Program-made: the position numbers and the translations under genes
NCBI RefSeq assembly: GCF_029892425.1
Contig: NZ_JARXWB010000031.1
Location: 31,466-95,465, forward strand
Length of the DNA stretch: 64,000 nucleotides
From: Bradyrhizobium sp. BR13661
Lineage (GTDB): Bacteria > Pseudomonadota > Alphaproteobacteria > Rhizobiales > Xanthobacteraceae
Direction of reading: 5' to 3'
Part shown: in pieces, positions 26,222 to 35,083 of the stretch
Layout: every line of letters begins with the position of its first letter
Position numbering within the stretch: position 1 is the stretch's first letter
The notes under the pieces: model-generated
Told to the model about the DNA's origin: nothing
The model's database searches: none
The model's input: only the letters and a program-made list of their open reading frames with translations

Positions 26222-29200
26222 TTATTCAGCCGCTTCAGCAAGCGGAATTGCGCGCTGGTCATCGCTCCCATGCTGCGGCGCGGCAGGCTGTTCCGGCGTA
26301 CCAGCCTCGTCCAGGCTCTTCCTGAACCAAAGTGCATAGAGGCCCGGCAGGTACAGCAGCGTCAGGAATGTCGCGACGAACAGACCGCCCATGATGGTGA
26401 TCGCCATCGGGCCCCAGAAGGCCGAGCGCGACAGCGGGATCATGGCGAGGATGGCCGCGAGCGCCGTCAGCACCACCGGACGGGCGCGGCGGACGGTCGC
26501 TTCCACGATGGCCTCGCGCCGGGTCAGGCCGTGCGAGACGTCGGTCTCGATCTGATCGACCAGGATGACCGTGTTGCGCATGATCATGCCGGCGAGCGCG
26601 ATCAGGCCGAGCAGCGCCACGAAGCCGAACGGGGCGTTGGCGACGTTGAGGCCAAGGGAGGCGCCGACGATGCCAAGCGGTGCGGTGAGGAACACCAGCA
26701 GCAGCCGGGAGAAGCTCTGCAGCTGGAACATCAGCAACGTCAGCATCACCATGACCATCACCGGGAAGAGGATGAAGATCGAGGCGTTGCCCTTGGCGGA
26801 TTCCTCGAACGCGCCACCCGGCTCGATGCGGTAGGCCGGCTCGAGATAGTCCTTGATCTGCTGCAGCTTCGGCGTGATCTGGCTGGTGACATCGGGCGCC
26901 TGCACGCCGTCGACGACGTCGGAGCGCACGGTGATCGCCATGTCGCGGTTGCGCCGCCACATGATCGGCTCCTCGTGGCCGTATTCGATCTTGGCGATCT
27001 GCTGCAGCGGCACGGCAACGCCGTTCTTCGAGGTGATGGTGAGATCACCGACACCGCCGAGGTCGAGACGTTCGGACGGGATCGCGCGGGCGACCACAGC
27101 GACCTTCTCGATGCCGTCACGCACGGTCGTGACCTGTGCGCCGGAGATCAACATCGACAGCGCCTGCGAGACGTCCTGCGGGGTCAGGCCCATGGCGCGG
27201 GCACGATCCTGGTCGACGACGAGCTTGAGGTAAGGCGACTGCTCGTTCCAGTCGAGCTGGACGTCCTTGACGTTCTTGTTCTGCCGCATGACGTCGCGAA
27301 CCTGGTAGGCGATCTCGCGCACCTTGTTGGCATCGGGGCCGATGACGCGGAACTGCACCGGGAAACCGACCGGCGGGCCGAAATTGAAGCGATCGACGCG
27401 CACGCGCGCTTCCGTCAGCATGCCATCGGCAACGGCGCCCTCGATCTTGGCCTTGACCCGCTCGCGCGCCTCGACGCCCTTGGCGACGATGACGATCTCG
27501 GCGAACGCCTCGTTCGGAAGCTGCGGGTTGAGGCCGAGCCAGAAGCGCGGCGAGCCCTGGCCGACATAGGACGTGTAAGTCTCGATGTCCTTGTCGTCCT
27601 TCAGCAGCGTCTCGGCCTTCTTGACGGCCTTCTCGGTCACGTTGAAGGCGGTGCCTTCAGGCAGGCGCAGCTGCAGGAACAACTCGGGCCGCTCCGACAG
27701 CGGGAAGAACTGCTGCTGGACATGGCCGAAGCCGACGATCGACGCGATGAACACACCGACGGTCGCGACCACGACCGTGATGCGGTGATTGACGCACCAT
27801 TGCACGACGGCGCGCAGGCCGCGGTACATGCGGGTCTCGTAGACCGCGTGCGGATCGTGATTGTGGTGCACCTTGATGTCCGGCAGCAGCTTGACGCCGA
27901 TATAGGGCGTGAAGATCACCGCCACGAACCAGGAGGCGACCAGCGCGATCGCCACGATCCAGAAGATGCTGCCGGCATATTCGCCGACCGCCGAATTGGC
28001 AAAGCCGATGGGGAGGAAGCCAGCGGCCGTGACCAGCGTTCCCGTGAGCATCGGAAACGCAGTGGATTCCCAGGCAAAGGAGGCCGCGCGCATACGGTCC
28101 CAGCCCTGCTCCATCTTCACCACCATCATCTCGACCGCGATGATGGCGTCGTCGACGAGCAGGCCGAGCGCGATGATCAGCGCGCCGAGCGTAATACGAT
28201 GCAGATCGAGCGACATCGTGTTCATGACGATGAAGACGATGCCGAGCACGAGCGGGACCGACATCGCGACCACGATGCCGGTGCGCCAGCCCAATGCCAG
28301 GAACGAGACGAACAGCACGATGACGAGCGCTTCCATGAAGGAGTGCACGAACTCGCCGACGGCGTGCTCGACCACCTTGGGCTGGTCGGCGATCAGCGAG
28401 ACGTCCACGCCTTGCGGCACGGCCTTCATGAATTCGGCAGTCGCCTTCTCGACGTCCTTGCCGAGCTCGAGGATGTTGGCACCCTTGGCGGTGACGACGC
28501 CGATGCCGATCGCGGCCTTGCCTTCCTGGCGGACGACGAAGCTCGGCGGATCGACATAGCCGTGGGTGACGGTGGCGATGTCGCCGAGGCGGAACACACG
28601 GCCGTTGCTCTCGACCGGGGTCTCGGCGACGGCCTTGGCACCGTCGAGCGCGCCCGTGACGCGCAGCGGCACGCGCTGCGACGAGGTCTCGACCGTACCG
28701 GCGGGCGTCACGTTGTTCTGCTTGGCCAGCGAATCGAACAGCGCCTGCGGCGTGATGCCGAGCGTTGCGAGCTTGGCGTGGCTGAACTCGACGAAGATGC
28801 GCTCATCCTGGTTGCCGTACATGTCGACCTTGGTCACGCCAGGCACCTTGAGGAGGCGCTGGCGGAAGCCTTCGGCGACCTTCTTGAGCTGGGCGTAATC
28901 GGCACCGTCGCCGGTCATCATGTAGAGAATGGAGTCGACGTCGGAGAACTCGTCGTTGACGACGGGGCCGAGAATGCCCGCGGGCAGCTGGCCCTGCACG
29001 TCGACCAGCTTCTTGCGCAGAAGGTAGAAGAGATAAGGCACGTCCTTCGGCGGCGTGGAATCGCGGAAGGTGACCTGGAGTGCGGTGAAGCCGGGCTTCG
29101 AATAGGTCTGCACCTTCTCGAAGTAAGGTAGCTCCTGGATCTTCTTTTCGATGGGATCGGCGACCTGGGCCTGCATCTCCTGCGAGGTCGCGCCCGGCCA

Positions 29201-29359
29201 CAGCACGGAGACGTTGACCACCTTCACCGTGAAGAACGGATCCTCGGCACGGCCGAGCTTCTGATACGAGAAGAAGCCGGCGACGCCGAGCACGAGCATC
29301 AGAAACAGCACCAGCGTCGGATGGCTGACGGCCCAGGCCGAAAGGTTGAAGCGCTTCAT
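26222..29359 (-). CDS. RND multidrug efflux pump, inner-membrane permease
   Basis: The 1045-residue pump subunit is of AcrB/MexF type with 12 membrane helices and two large periplasmic loops. The start MKRFNLSAW has GGAGAG at 6 nt. The first helix (LVLFLMLVLGVAGFFSY) and the central proton-relay helix (LGLLVDDAIIAVEMMV, with the paired Asp) are clear. It exports drugs or other small molecules by proton antiport with the adaptor encoded upstream; no outer-membrane channel gene is present. The antisense frame is open for over 1,100 codons because of GC-rich codon use and is not a gene. Confidence 0.93.
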   Translation of the reverse strand: MKRFNLSAWAVSHPTLVLFLMLVLGVAGFFSYQKLGRAEDPFFTVKVVNVSVLWPGATSQEMQAQVADPIEKKIQELPYFEKVQTYSKPGFTALQVTFRDSTPPKDVPYLFYLLRKKLVDVQGQLPAGILGPVVNDEFSDVDSILYMMTGDGADYAQLKKVAEGFRQRLLKVPGVTKVDMYGNQDERIFVEFSHAKLATLGITPQALFDSLAKQNNVTPAGTVETSSQRVPLRVTGALDGAKAVAETPVESNGRVFRLGDIATVTHGYVDPPSFVVRQEGKAAIGIGVVTAKGANILELGKDVEKATAEFMKAVPQGVDVSLIADQPKVVEHAVGEFVHSFMEALVIVLFVSFLALGWRTGIVVAMSVPLVLGIVFIVMNTMSLDLHRITLGALIIALGLLVDDAIIAVEMMVVKMEQGWDRMRAASFAWESTAFPMLTGTLVTAAGFLPIGFANSAVGEYAGSIFWIVAIALVASWFVAVIFTPYIGVKLLPDIKVHHNHDPHAVYETRMYRGLRAVVQWCVNHRITVVVATVGVFIASIVGFGHVQQQFFPLSERPELFLQLRLPEGTAFNVTEKAVKKAETLLKDDKDIETYTSYVGQGSPRFWLGLNPQLPNEAFAEIVIVAKGVEARERVKAKIEGAVADGMLTEARVRVDRFNFGPPVGFPVQFRVIGPDANKVREIAYQVRDVMRQNKNVKDVQLDWNEQSPYLKLVVDQDRARAMGLTPQDVSQALSMLISGAQVTTVRDGIEKVAVVARAIPSERLDLGGVGDLTITSKNGVAVPLQQIAKIEYGHEEPIMWRRNRDMAITVRSDVVDGVQAPDVTSQITPKLQQIKDYLEPAYRIEPGGAFEESAKGNASIFILFPVMVMVMLTLLMFQLQSFSRLLLVFLTAPLGIVGASLGLNVANAPFGFVALLGLIALAGMIMRNTVILVDQIETDVSHGLTRREAIVEATVRRARPVVLTALAAILAMIPLSRSAFWGPMAITIMGGLFVATFLTLLYLPGLYALWFRKSLDEAGTPEQPAAPQHGSDDQRAIPLAEAAE

Positions 29360-29585
29360 CGCACTCTCCGGAGAAATCGATCCAATTGCCAAACGACAGC
29401 CGCCTGTTCAAACCGTCGTCGCGAGGCAGCGAAGCAATCCAGGGGGCTGGGCAGGTTCTGGATCGCTTCGCCGCTTCAGCCCATGCATTTGCGCGTGGGC
29501 CGAAACTCGCCTTGCAACAACGGACGTGTAGTGTTGGGCATGCCCCTTACGGAAAACCGCTGCACACTTTTCCGGGGGCATGCCT

Positions 29586-30692
29586 TTAGAAAGACAGCGA
29601 CGACACGACCCGCACCTTCTGGCCGGGATCGAGCTTCTGGACACCGAGGGAGACGATCTTGGCGCCCTCGTCGACACCGCTGGTGATGACGACGTCATTG
29701 CTGTCGTAGGATTTCACCACGACGGGCTTCAACGTGACCGCGCCGTTGTCGTCGACGACGTAGAAGGACGGCTTGCCGCCTTCGTTGAACAGCGCCGACA
29801 GCGGCAGCCGCGCGACGCGCTCGGTGGCGGCGTCCGACAGCGTCAGCGTCGCGGTCATGCCAAGCGCAACCTTGTCGCCGGCCTCGGGCAGCGAGAACTT
29901 CGCGAGATAGGTGCGCGTGGCGGGATCAGCCGTAGGCGCGATCTCACGCAGCTTCGCCGTATATTTCTTGTCCGGCTCGGACCAAAGAGTGACGCTGGCG
30001 ACGCCCGACTTGGCGCGTCCAACCAGCGTCTCAGGGATCGCGACGACCGCTTCCTTTTCAGCAAAGCGGGCGACACGGATCGAAGTCTGGCCTGCGGCAA
30101 CCACCTGGCCTGGCTCGATCAGCGTTGCGGTGACGACGCCACGGGCATCGGCATTGAGCGTCGCGTAGGAAAGGGAGTTCTTGGTTAGCTCGACCGAACG
30201 GACGGCCCGGTCGAGGCGCGCGCGGGCCTCGTCAGCGGCGGCACGGCTCGAATCCATCGCAGCATCCGTGGTCCAGCCCTTGGCCTTCAGATCCTTGGCG
30301 CGCTGTTCGGCGGCGGCGGCCTGGGCCAGCACGCCGGTGGCGGCGGTCTGCTCGGCGACGGCCTGCTCGGCCTGGAGCTTCAGGTCGACCTCATCGAGGG
30401 TGGCGAGCGGCTGGCCGATTTCGACGGTCTGGCCGACTTCCACGAGGCGCTTGTCGACCTTGCCGGCGACACGGAAGCCGAGATCGCTTTCGATCCGCGG
30501 CTTGATGCTGCCGACGAAGCTGCGCTCCGGGGTCTCGGCGTCATAATGGGCGGTCGCAACCAGAACCGGCCGCGGCGGCTCGGCCTTTTGCGCCACGGTA
30601 TCATTGCATCCGGCCAGCGCGGCGGCCATCAGGGCCAGCGACACACCCGCCAAGAGCCTGGAATAGCTGGACAAAACGGACCGAACGAACAT
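29586..30692 (-). CDS. RND efflux periplasmic adaptor (membrane fusion protein), lipoprotein
   Basis: The 368-residue adaptor has a lipoprotein signal with lipobox LAGC (acylated Cys near residue 29). Beta-barrel, lipoyl and hairpin domains follow: lipoyl halves VGQTVEIGQPLATLD and GVVTATLIEPGQVVAAGQ flank a helical hairpin at about 90-165. The start MFVRSVLSS follows an AGGAG site. It is separated from the pump gene by 226 bp that carry no gene. Confidence 0.9.
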   Translation of the reverse strand: MFVRSVLSSYSRLLAGVSLALMAAALAGCNDTVAQKAEPPRPVLVATAHYDAETPERSFVGSIKPRIESDLGFRVAGKVDKRLVEVGQTVEIGQPLATLDEVDLKLQAEQAVAEQTAATGVLAQAAAAEQRAKDLKAKGWTTDAAMDSSRAAADEARARLDRAVRSVELTKNSLSYATLNADARGVVTATLIEPGQVVAAGQTSIRVARFAEKEAVVAIPETLVGRAKSGVASVTLWSEPDKKYTAKLREIAPTADPATRTYLAKFSLPEAGDKVALGMTATLTLSDAATERVARLPLSALFNEGGKPSFYVVDDNGAVTLKPVVVKSYDSNDVVITSGVDEGAKIVSLGVQKLDPGQKVRVVSSLSF

Positions 30693-30723
30693 CGGAGGAC
30701 ACTCCTGCGTCTGCAATGAGAGG

Positions 30724-30762
30724 AATGTCGACTAATCACTGATAAAAGTCAATATTCGTCAG
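30724..30762 (-). promoter_or_regulatory. Candidate promoter and TetR operator of the RND operon
   Basis: On the minus strand TTGACT (30748-30753) and GACATT (30724-30729) are 18 bp apart and may serve as -35 and -10. A 24-bp imperfect palindrome (CTGA(C/T)(G/A)AA arms, 30739-30762) overlaps the -35, where repressor binding would block transcription. Confidence 0.4.
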
Positions 30763-30957
30763 TCATCAGGAAAGTGTGATCGTTAAGGAAGGGTTGAAGC
30801 GGTCGTCCGGGCTTTCCCGGCTCGTTTCTTGCGGGGGGAGGGCCACAAACGCAGATCCAACTGTGGCTACCGCGATACAGCTGCTTCTACAGCGCTTTGC
30901 TATGATTCGTGGGTTGCAGCGCGATTCGTGCGGGGGCCCGCGCATCATTTGACATCG

Positions 30958-32496
30958 ATGAAAAGCATTTCAGCGAAGCGAGCATGTGCGGCAACGTCCG
31001 TTTTCGTGGCGACGATTTCTGCTGTCGCGGCCGCTGATTTGCCGGTCAAGGCCCTGCCCCCGCCTCCGCCGGGTTGGACTGGGCCCTATGGTGGGATCGT
31101 CGGCGGCTACGGCAGCGGTCCTTCGGATCAGACGGATCCCGGCCCGATCCAGCTTCCTGTTCCGAACTTTGGCGGCGTCGAGGACGGCCATTATACGGTC
31201 CGCGGCGCAATGGCCGGCGGCACCATGGGTTACAACTGGCAGCGCGGCGTTTGGGTCTACGGCATCGAAGGAGATCTCTCCTGGGCCAATCTCAGTGGCC
31301 AATCAAACATCTGCGGCCCCGCCACCGCGACACCGCATCCCTGCGGCACGAACCTGAACACGTTCGGCACCTTTCGTGGTCGCCTGGGCTACGCGGCTGG
31401 CGCGCAAGCCGACTGGCTGCTGTACATCACCGGCGGCGTCGCCATTGGTGATGTCCGGGGCTGGGACGCGTTGGGCCCTGTCAGCGGCCACGACTGGCGC
31501 GCCGGATGGACGGCCGGGCTCGGCGTCGAGAAGAGGTTCGCGCCGCATTGGACCGCCAAGCTCGAATATCTCTACGCCGATCTCGGCAGCGCTCAGATGT
31601 TCAACATCACGCCCGGCGTGCCCGAAAGCGTCAGCCTGACCGCCAACATTGTCCGCGCCGGCATCAATTACAATTTCGGTGGGCCGACGGCACCGATGCA
31701 AGCATTCGGTGCTGTGCAAACGCCGAGCGCTACGGGCAGTTGGGCCGGCTGGTATCTCGGCGCGAATGCCGGTTATCTCGATGGCGCTAATCGCATCAAT
31801 ACGGACGCCGTGGTTATCTCGCGCAGCACGACCCTGGTCACCGCCCCGGCGATGGCGAATGCGGCAACGAGCGTGCTCTCGACCGGCAACGGCGGCGTCA
31901 TCGGCGGCGCGCAGGCAGGCCACAATTTCATGCTGTCGCCCATGTGGCTTGCCGGCGTCGAGGTCGATATCCAGGGATCGACGCTGCGCGGATCAGCCAG
32001 CGGCGCAAACACGGTGGCGGTTGACACGGTCGCTGGACCCGGCAGAGGGACCTTCACGACCGCTGTCACGACATCGCGCGGCCTCGACTATATCGGGACC
32101 GTTCGCGCCCGCCTTGGCGCAACTGTGACGCCCGACCTGTTGCTCTACGCGACCGGCGGTCTTGCCTATGGCCGCGTGCGATCGAGCACGTCACTGACCC
32201 AAACGACAGCCGTCGGCGGCGTGCCGACCGTGTCGACCGCAGGCTCGTTCGCCGACAACCGCGCCGGCTACGCCGTTGGCGCCGGCGGCGAATGGATGGC
32301 GTCAGGCAAATGGAGCATCAAGGGCGAGTACCTCTATTACGATCTGGGCACGGCCAATTACGGCACCGGCGGCTATGGCGTCGATGAGGGCCCGTCATCG
32401 CTTCCCGGAGTGGGCGTCGCGGGCATTGCGACATCCACCCGCGTGCGATTCAACGGCAACATCGCCCGGGTCGGTCTCAACTATCATCTCAACTGA
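30958..32496 (+). CDS. Outer-membrane protein with two tandem beta-barrel domains
   Basis: The 512-residue protein starts MKSISAKRA and has a signal peptide (cleavage after AVAA, about residue 24). It contains two Omp25/RopB-like eight-stranded barrel modules: about 35-240, ending VRAGINYNFGG, and about 262-512, ending ARVGLNYHLN with a terminal polar/aromatic pattern. Each begins with W(A/T)G(P/W)Y and has its own GGVA/GLAYG strand patterns. Single-module forms of about 220-280 residues are usual in Bradyrhizobium, so this looks like an internal duplication or fusion. Confidence 0.8.
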   Translation: MKSISAKRACAATSVFVATISAVAAADLPVKALPPPPPGWTGPYGGIVGGYGSGPSDQTDPGPIQLPVPNFGGVEDGHYTVRGAMAGGTMGYNWQRGVWVYGIEGDLSWANLSGQSNICGPATATPHPCGTNLNTFGTFRGRLGYAAGAQADWLLYITGGVAIGDVRGWDALGPVSGHDWRAGWTAGLGVEKRFAPHWTAKLEYLYADLGSAQMFNITPGVPESVSLTANIVRAGINYNFGGPTAPMQAFGAVQTPSATGSWAGWYLGANAGYLDGANRINTDAVVISRSTTLVTAPAMANAATSVLSTGNGGVIGGAQAGHNFMLSPMWLAGVEVDIQGSTLRGSASGANTVAVDTVAGPGRGTFTTAVTTSRGLDYIGTVRARLGATVTPDLLLYATGGLAYGRVRSSTSLTQTTAVGGVPTVSTAGSFADNRAGYAVGAGGEWMASGKWSIKGEYLYYDLGTANYGTGGYGVDEGPSSLPGVGVAGIATSTRVRFNGNIARVGLNYHLN

Positions 32497-32563
32497 AGAT
32501 TGATCTAGGCACCCGACGCGCGCCGCTCTCTCTCGGGAAGCGGCGGAAAATCGACGGCAGACT

Positions 32564-33904
32564 TCACCGTCCCTGTTCGGCGAACTCGTGCTTGGTCTCG
32601 TGGCCGCCGATGAAGACCAAAATGCCGGCGAGCAGAGGCAGGACGGCAAGCACGAGCAAGCCGGTCGAGGTCTGGCCTGTGGCTTCCTTGACCCAGCCGA
32701 TCAGATACGGGCCGCCGAAGCCGGCGAGATTGCCGATCGAGTTGATCAGCGCGATGGCGCCGGCGGCCGCCGTGCCGGAGAGCCAGGCGGTCGGCAAGGT
32801 CCAGAACACGCCGAAGACGCAGAACACGCCGATCGCGGCGAAGGTCAGCGCCACCATCGTCAGAGTGGGGTCGGTGAGATAGCTGGAGATGGCGAGCGCG
32901 ACCGCGATCAGGATCATGGGCGCACCGACATGCATCACGCGCTCGCGCGTGGCGTCCGAATGGCGAGCCCACAGGATCATGGCCATGGTGCCGAACAGAT
33001 AGGGGATCGCGGTCACGAAGCCGGTCTGGGCGTTGGTGAGGCCGAACGCCTTCACGATCTGGGGCAGCCAGAACTGCATGCCATAGAGCGCGCCGACGAA
33101 GCCGAAATAGATCAGGCTCAGCATGATCACCTTGGGCGAGGACAGCGCCTCGCCGAGCGTCAGATGCTTCACCGCCTGCTTGGCCGCGATCTCGGCGTCA
33201 AGCTTCGCCTTCAGCCAGGCCTTCTGCTCGGCCGAGAGCCAGTCCGCCTTCTCCGGCCTGTCGGTGAGGTAGAACCAGGTGACGAAGCCGAGCAGCACCG
33301 AGGGAATGCCCTCGAGAATGAACAGCCACTGCCAGCCCTTCAGCCCCATGACGCCGTCGAGCCCCAGCAGGAGCCCAGAGACCGGTGCGCCGATGACGGT
33401 CGAGACAGGTACGGCGATGGCGAAGGCCGCGATGAAGCGCGCGCGATATTCGGCCGGATACCAATAGGTGAGATAGAGGATGATGCCGGGGAAGAAGCCG
33501 GCCTCGGCGACGCCGAGCAGGAAGCGCAGGACGTAGAAGCTGGTCACGCCGCTCACCAGCGCCATCAGTGCCGAGATGATGCCCCAGGTCACCATGATGC
33601 GGGCGATCCAGCGGCTCGCGCCGAACTTCTCCAGCGCCAGGTTGCTCGGCACCTCGAAGATGAAATAGCCGATGAAGAAGATGCCGGCGCCCCAGGAGAA
33701 GATCAGCGGGGTGAACTTCAACTCGGCGTTCATGGTCAGCGCGGCGAAGCCGAGATTGACGCGGTCGAGATAGGAGAAGAAGTAGGCCAGCACCAGGAAC
33801 GGGATCAGGCGCCAGGAAATGGCGCGGATGGTCGAGGTCTCGATTTCTGACTTGTTGGCGTTCTTGGCTCCCGCGGAACCGGTGTAGGTTGTGGTCTGGC
33901 TCAT
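32564..33904 (-). CDS. MFS transporter, anion:cation symporter (ACS) family
   Basis: The 446-residue transporter has 12 predicted membrane helices. The motif SYLDRVNLGFAAL (about 44-56) and the following FIFEVPSNLALEKFGASRWIAR block are typical of the phthalate/tartrate/hexuronate ACS subfamily. It probably imports an organic acid by symport; the substrate cannot be read from the sequence and no catabolic genes adjoin it. Confidence 0.9.
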   Translation of the reverse strand: MSQTTTYTGSAGAKNANKSEIETSTIRAISWRLIPFLVLAYFFSYLDRVNLGFAALTMNAELKFTPLIFSWGAGIFFIGYFIFEVPSNLALEKFGASRWIARIMVTWGIISALMALVSGVTSFYVLRFLLGVAEAGFFPGIILYLTYWYPAEYRARFIAAFAIAVPVSTVIGAPVSGLLLGLDGVMGLKGWQWLFILEGIPSVLLGFVTWFYLTDRPEKADWLSAEQKAWLKAKLDAEIAAKQAVKHLTLGEALSSPKVIMLSLIYFGFVGALYGMQFWLPQIVKAFGLTNAQTGFVTAIPYLFGTMAMILWARHSDATRERVMHVGAPMILIAVALAISSYLTDPTLTMVALTFAAIGVFCVFGVFWTLPTAWLSGTAAAGAIALINSIGNLAGFGGPYLIGWVKEATGQTSTGLLVLAVLPLLAGILVFIGGHETKHEFAEQGR

Positions 33905-33970
33905 GGCTTCCCCCGATTTGTTGCTTTTGTGGGCTAAAGCGCGGTTTTGAGCATCACGGGCAAAGAGTCA

Positions 33971-34414
33971 ATGGAAGCCATGCACGGAGCACAGCCAGTC
34001 AACACCATTGCGTTCCGACGACGCATGCTCATCCGAGTCGGGTTGGCGCTGGTCGTGATCGCCTGCGGGCTGACCTTGCGCTGGTACGGCTTTCCGCTCG
34101 GCCTTCCGGCATTCGCAGTGAAGTATGGCGGCTCGCTGCTATGGGCGACGATGGTGTTTTTGCTGGTCGGGGTTCTGCTGCCGCGGCTGTCACAGACGCG
34201 GAATGCAGCCATCGCAATGGTGATCGCGGTCGTCATCGAATTATCGCGGTTGGTGCACCTGCCATGGCTCGACGCGTTTCGGCCCACCACTGCAGGCGCA
34301 TTGCTGCTCGGCCGCATCTTCTCGCCGTGGAATTTGGCGGCCTATGCGATTGGGATTGCGCTCGGCGTCTGGCTGGATCGGCTCATGGAGATACGCAAGT
34401 CAGGCGAAGGCTAG
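33971..34414 (+). CDS. DUF2809 integral membrane protein
   Basis: The product is about 147 residues and has four membrane segments. The motifs RWYGFPLGLPAFAVKYGGSLLWA and FRPTTAGALLLGRIFSPWNLAAY mark DUF2809, function unknown. The start is uncertain (ATG at 33971 or 33980, weak ribosome site). Its TAG stop shares CTAG with the stop of the convergent TetR gene. Confidence 0.85.
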   Translation: MEAMHGAQPVNTIAFRRRMLIRVGLALVVIACGLTLRWYGFPLGLPAFAVKYGGSLLWATMVFLLVGVLLPRLSQTRNAAIAMVIAVVIELSRLVHLPWLDAFRPTTAGALLLGRIFSPWNLAAYAIGIALGVWLDRLMEIRKSGEG

Positions 34415-34962
34415 CCAAGCAGCTTTTTCCTGGTGGCGCGGAGAATCTCATCTGACAATTTGGGATCGCTCACGGCACGGGCGAGCACAACCGCTCCGAC
34501 CAGAGAAGCAAGCGTCACGATCGCATCCTCATCGCGCTCGCGTTGCCTGGTCCCCGAGCCGACGCGGGCGCTGAGCCACCCCAGCATGCCCTTAACGCCG
34601 GCGGTAAATCGTTCGCGCGCGCCTTGGGTTTGCCGCTGCATTTCGGAACACAGGGCAGCAAACGGGCAGCCGCTTCCCGGATCGTCTCGGTGCGCTGGCG
34701 AAAGATATTCGGAAATGTAGTCGCCGGCCGTGGTCATTTCACCGAGCTCTCGTCCCTTGGAGGCGATTGCCGCCGCAATGGCTTCCTCGACAAGCCGCTG
34801 CTTGGAGCCGAATTGGCTGTAGAGGCTGCCGTGGGTCATACCGGCGGCTTCCGTCAGAGTATCGACGCCGACCCCGGCGATTCCGCGCTCCCGGATCAGG
34901 CGCGAAGCCGCTGTTAGAATCCGGTCGCGGTTGTCAGCCGCTTTTTCTTTGGAAACACGCAT
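34411..34962 (-). CDS. TetR-family regulator of the adjacent SDR gene
   Basis: The 183-residue regulator starts MRVSKEKAADNRDRIL; a longer frame extends into the promoter. HTH lies at about 9-56 (GIAGVGVDTLTEAAGMTHGSLYSQFGSK). The C-terminal domain contains a GSGCPFAALCSEM motif with two cysteines seen in redox- or electrophile-responsive NemR/YxaF-like TetR proteins. It is divergent from the SDR gene, with two ATTACGATCG palindromes between them. Confidence 0.88.
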   Translation of the reverse strand: MRVSKEKAADNRDRILTAASRLIRERGIAGVGVDTLTEAAGMTHGSLYSQFGSKQRLVEEAIAAAIASKGRELGEMTTAGDYISEYLSPAHRDDPGSGCPFAALCSEMQRQTQGARERFTAGVKGMLGWLSARVGSGTRQRERDEDAIVTLASLVGAVVLARAVSDPKLSDEILRATRKKLLG

Positions 34963-34987
34963 GTCGAAAATCCCGAATCGGAGGGGC

Positions 34988-35038
34988 TTGACAATTATAA
35001 TTACGATCGTCATGTAATTCAATAATTACGATCGCAAT
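34988..35038. promoter_or_regulatory. Divergent promoter with two TetR-type palindromes
   Basis: ATAATTACGATCG occurs at 34997-35009 and again at 35022-35034 (25 bp apart), each the core of a near-palindrome of ATTACGATCGTAAT type. A consensus -35 TTGACA for the SDR gene lies at 34988-34993, so the first operator sits in its spacer. Confidence 0.65.
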
Positions 35039-35083
35039 CAAACCGACAGGCAAAGCCCCGGTTGCCGGTAGCAGGAGAAGGTC

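Noticed and set aside
25592..29131. A 1,179-codon open frame on the plus strand opposite the RND pump
   Set aside because: Its translation is His/Asp/Arg-rich without domains, and the minus strand reads a complete RND pump. It is a result of GC-rich codon use.
32588..33850. A 420-codon plus-strand frame opposite the MFS transporter
   Set aside because: The minus strand gives 12 helices with ACS family motifs; the plus frame has none.
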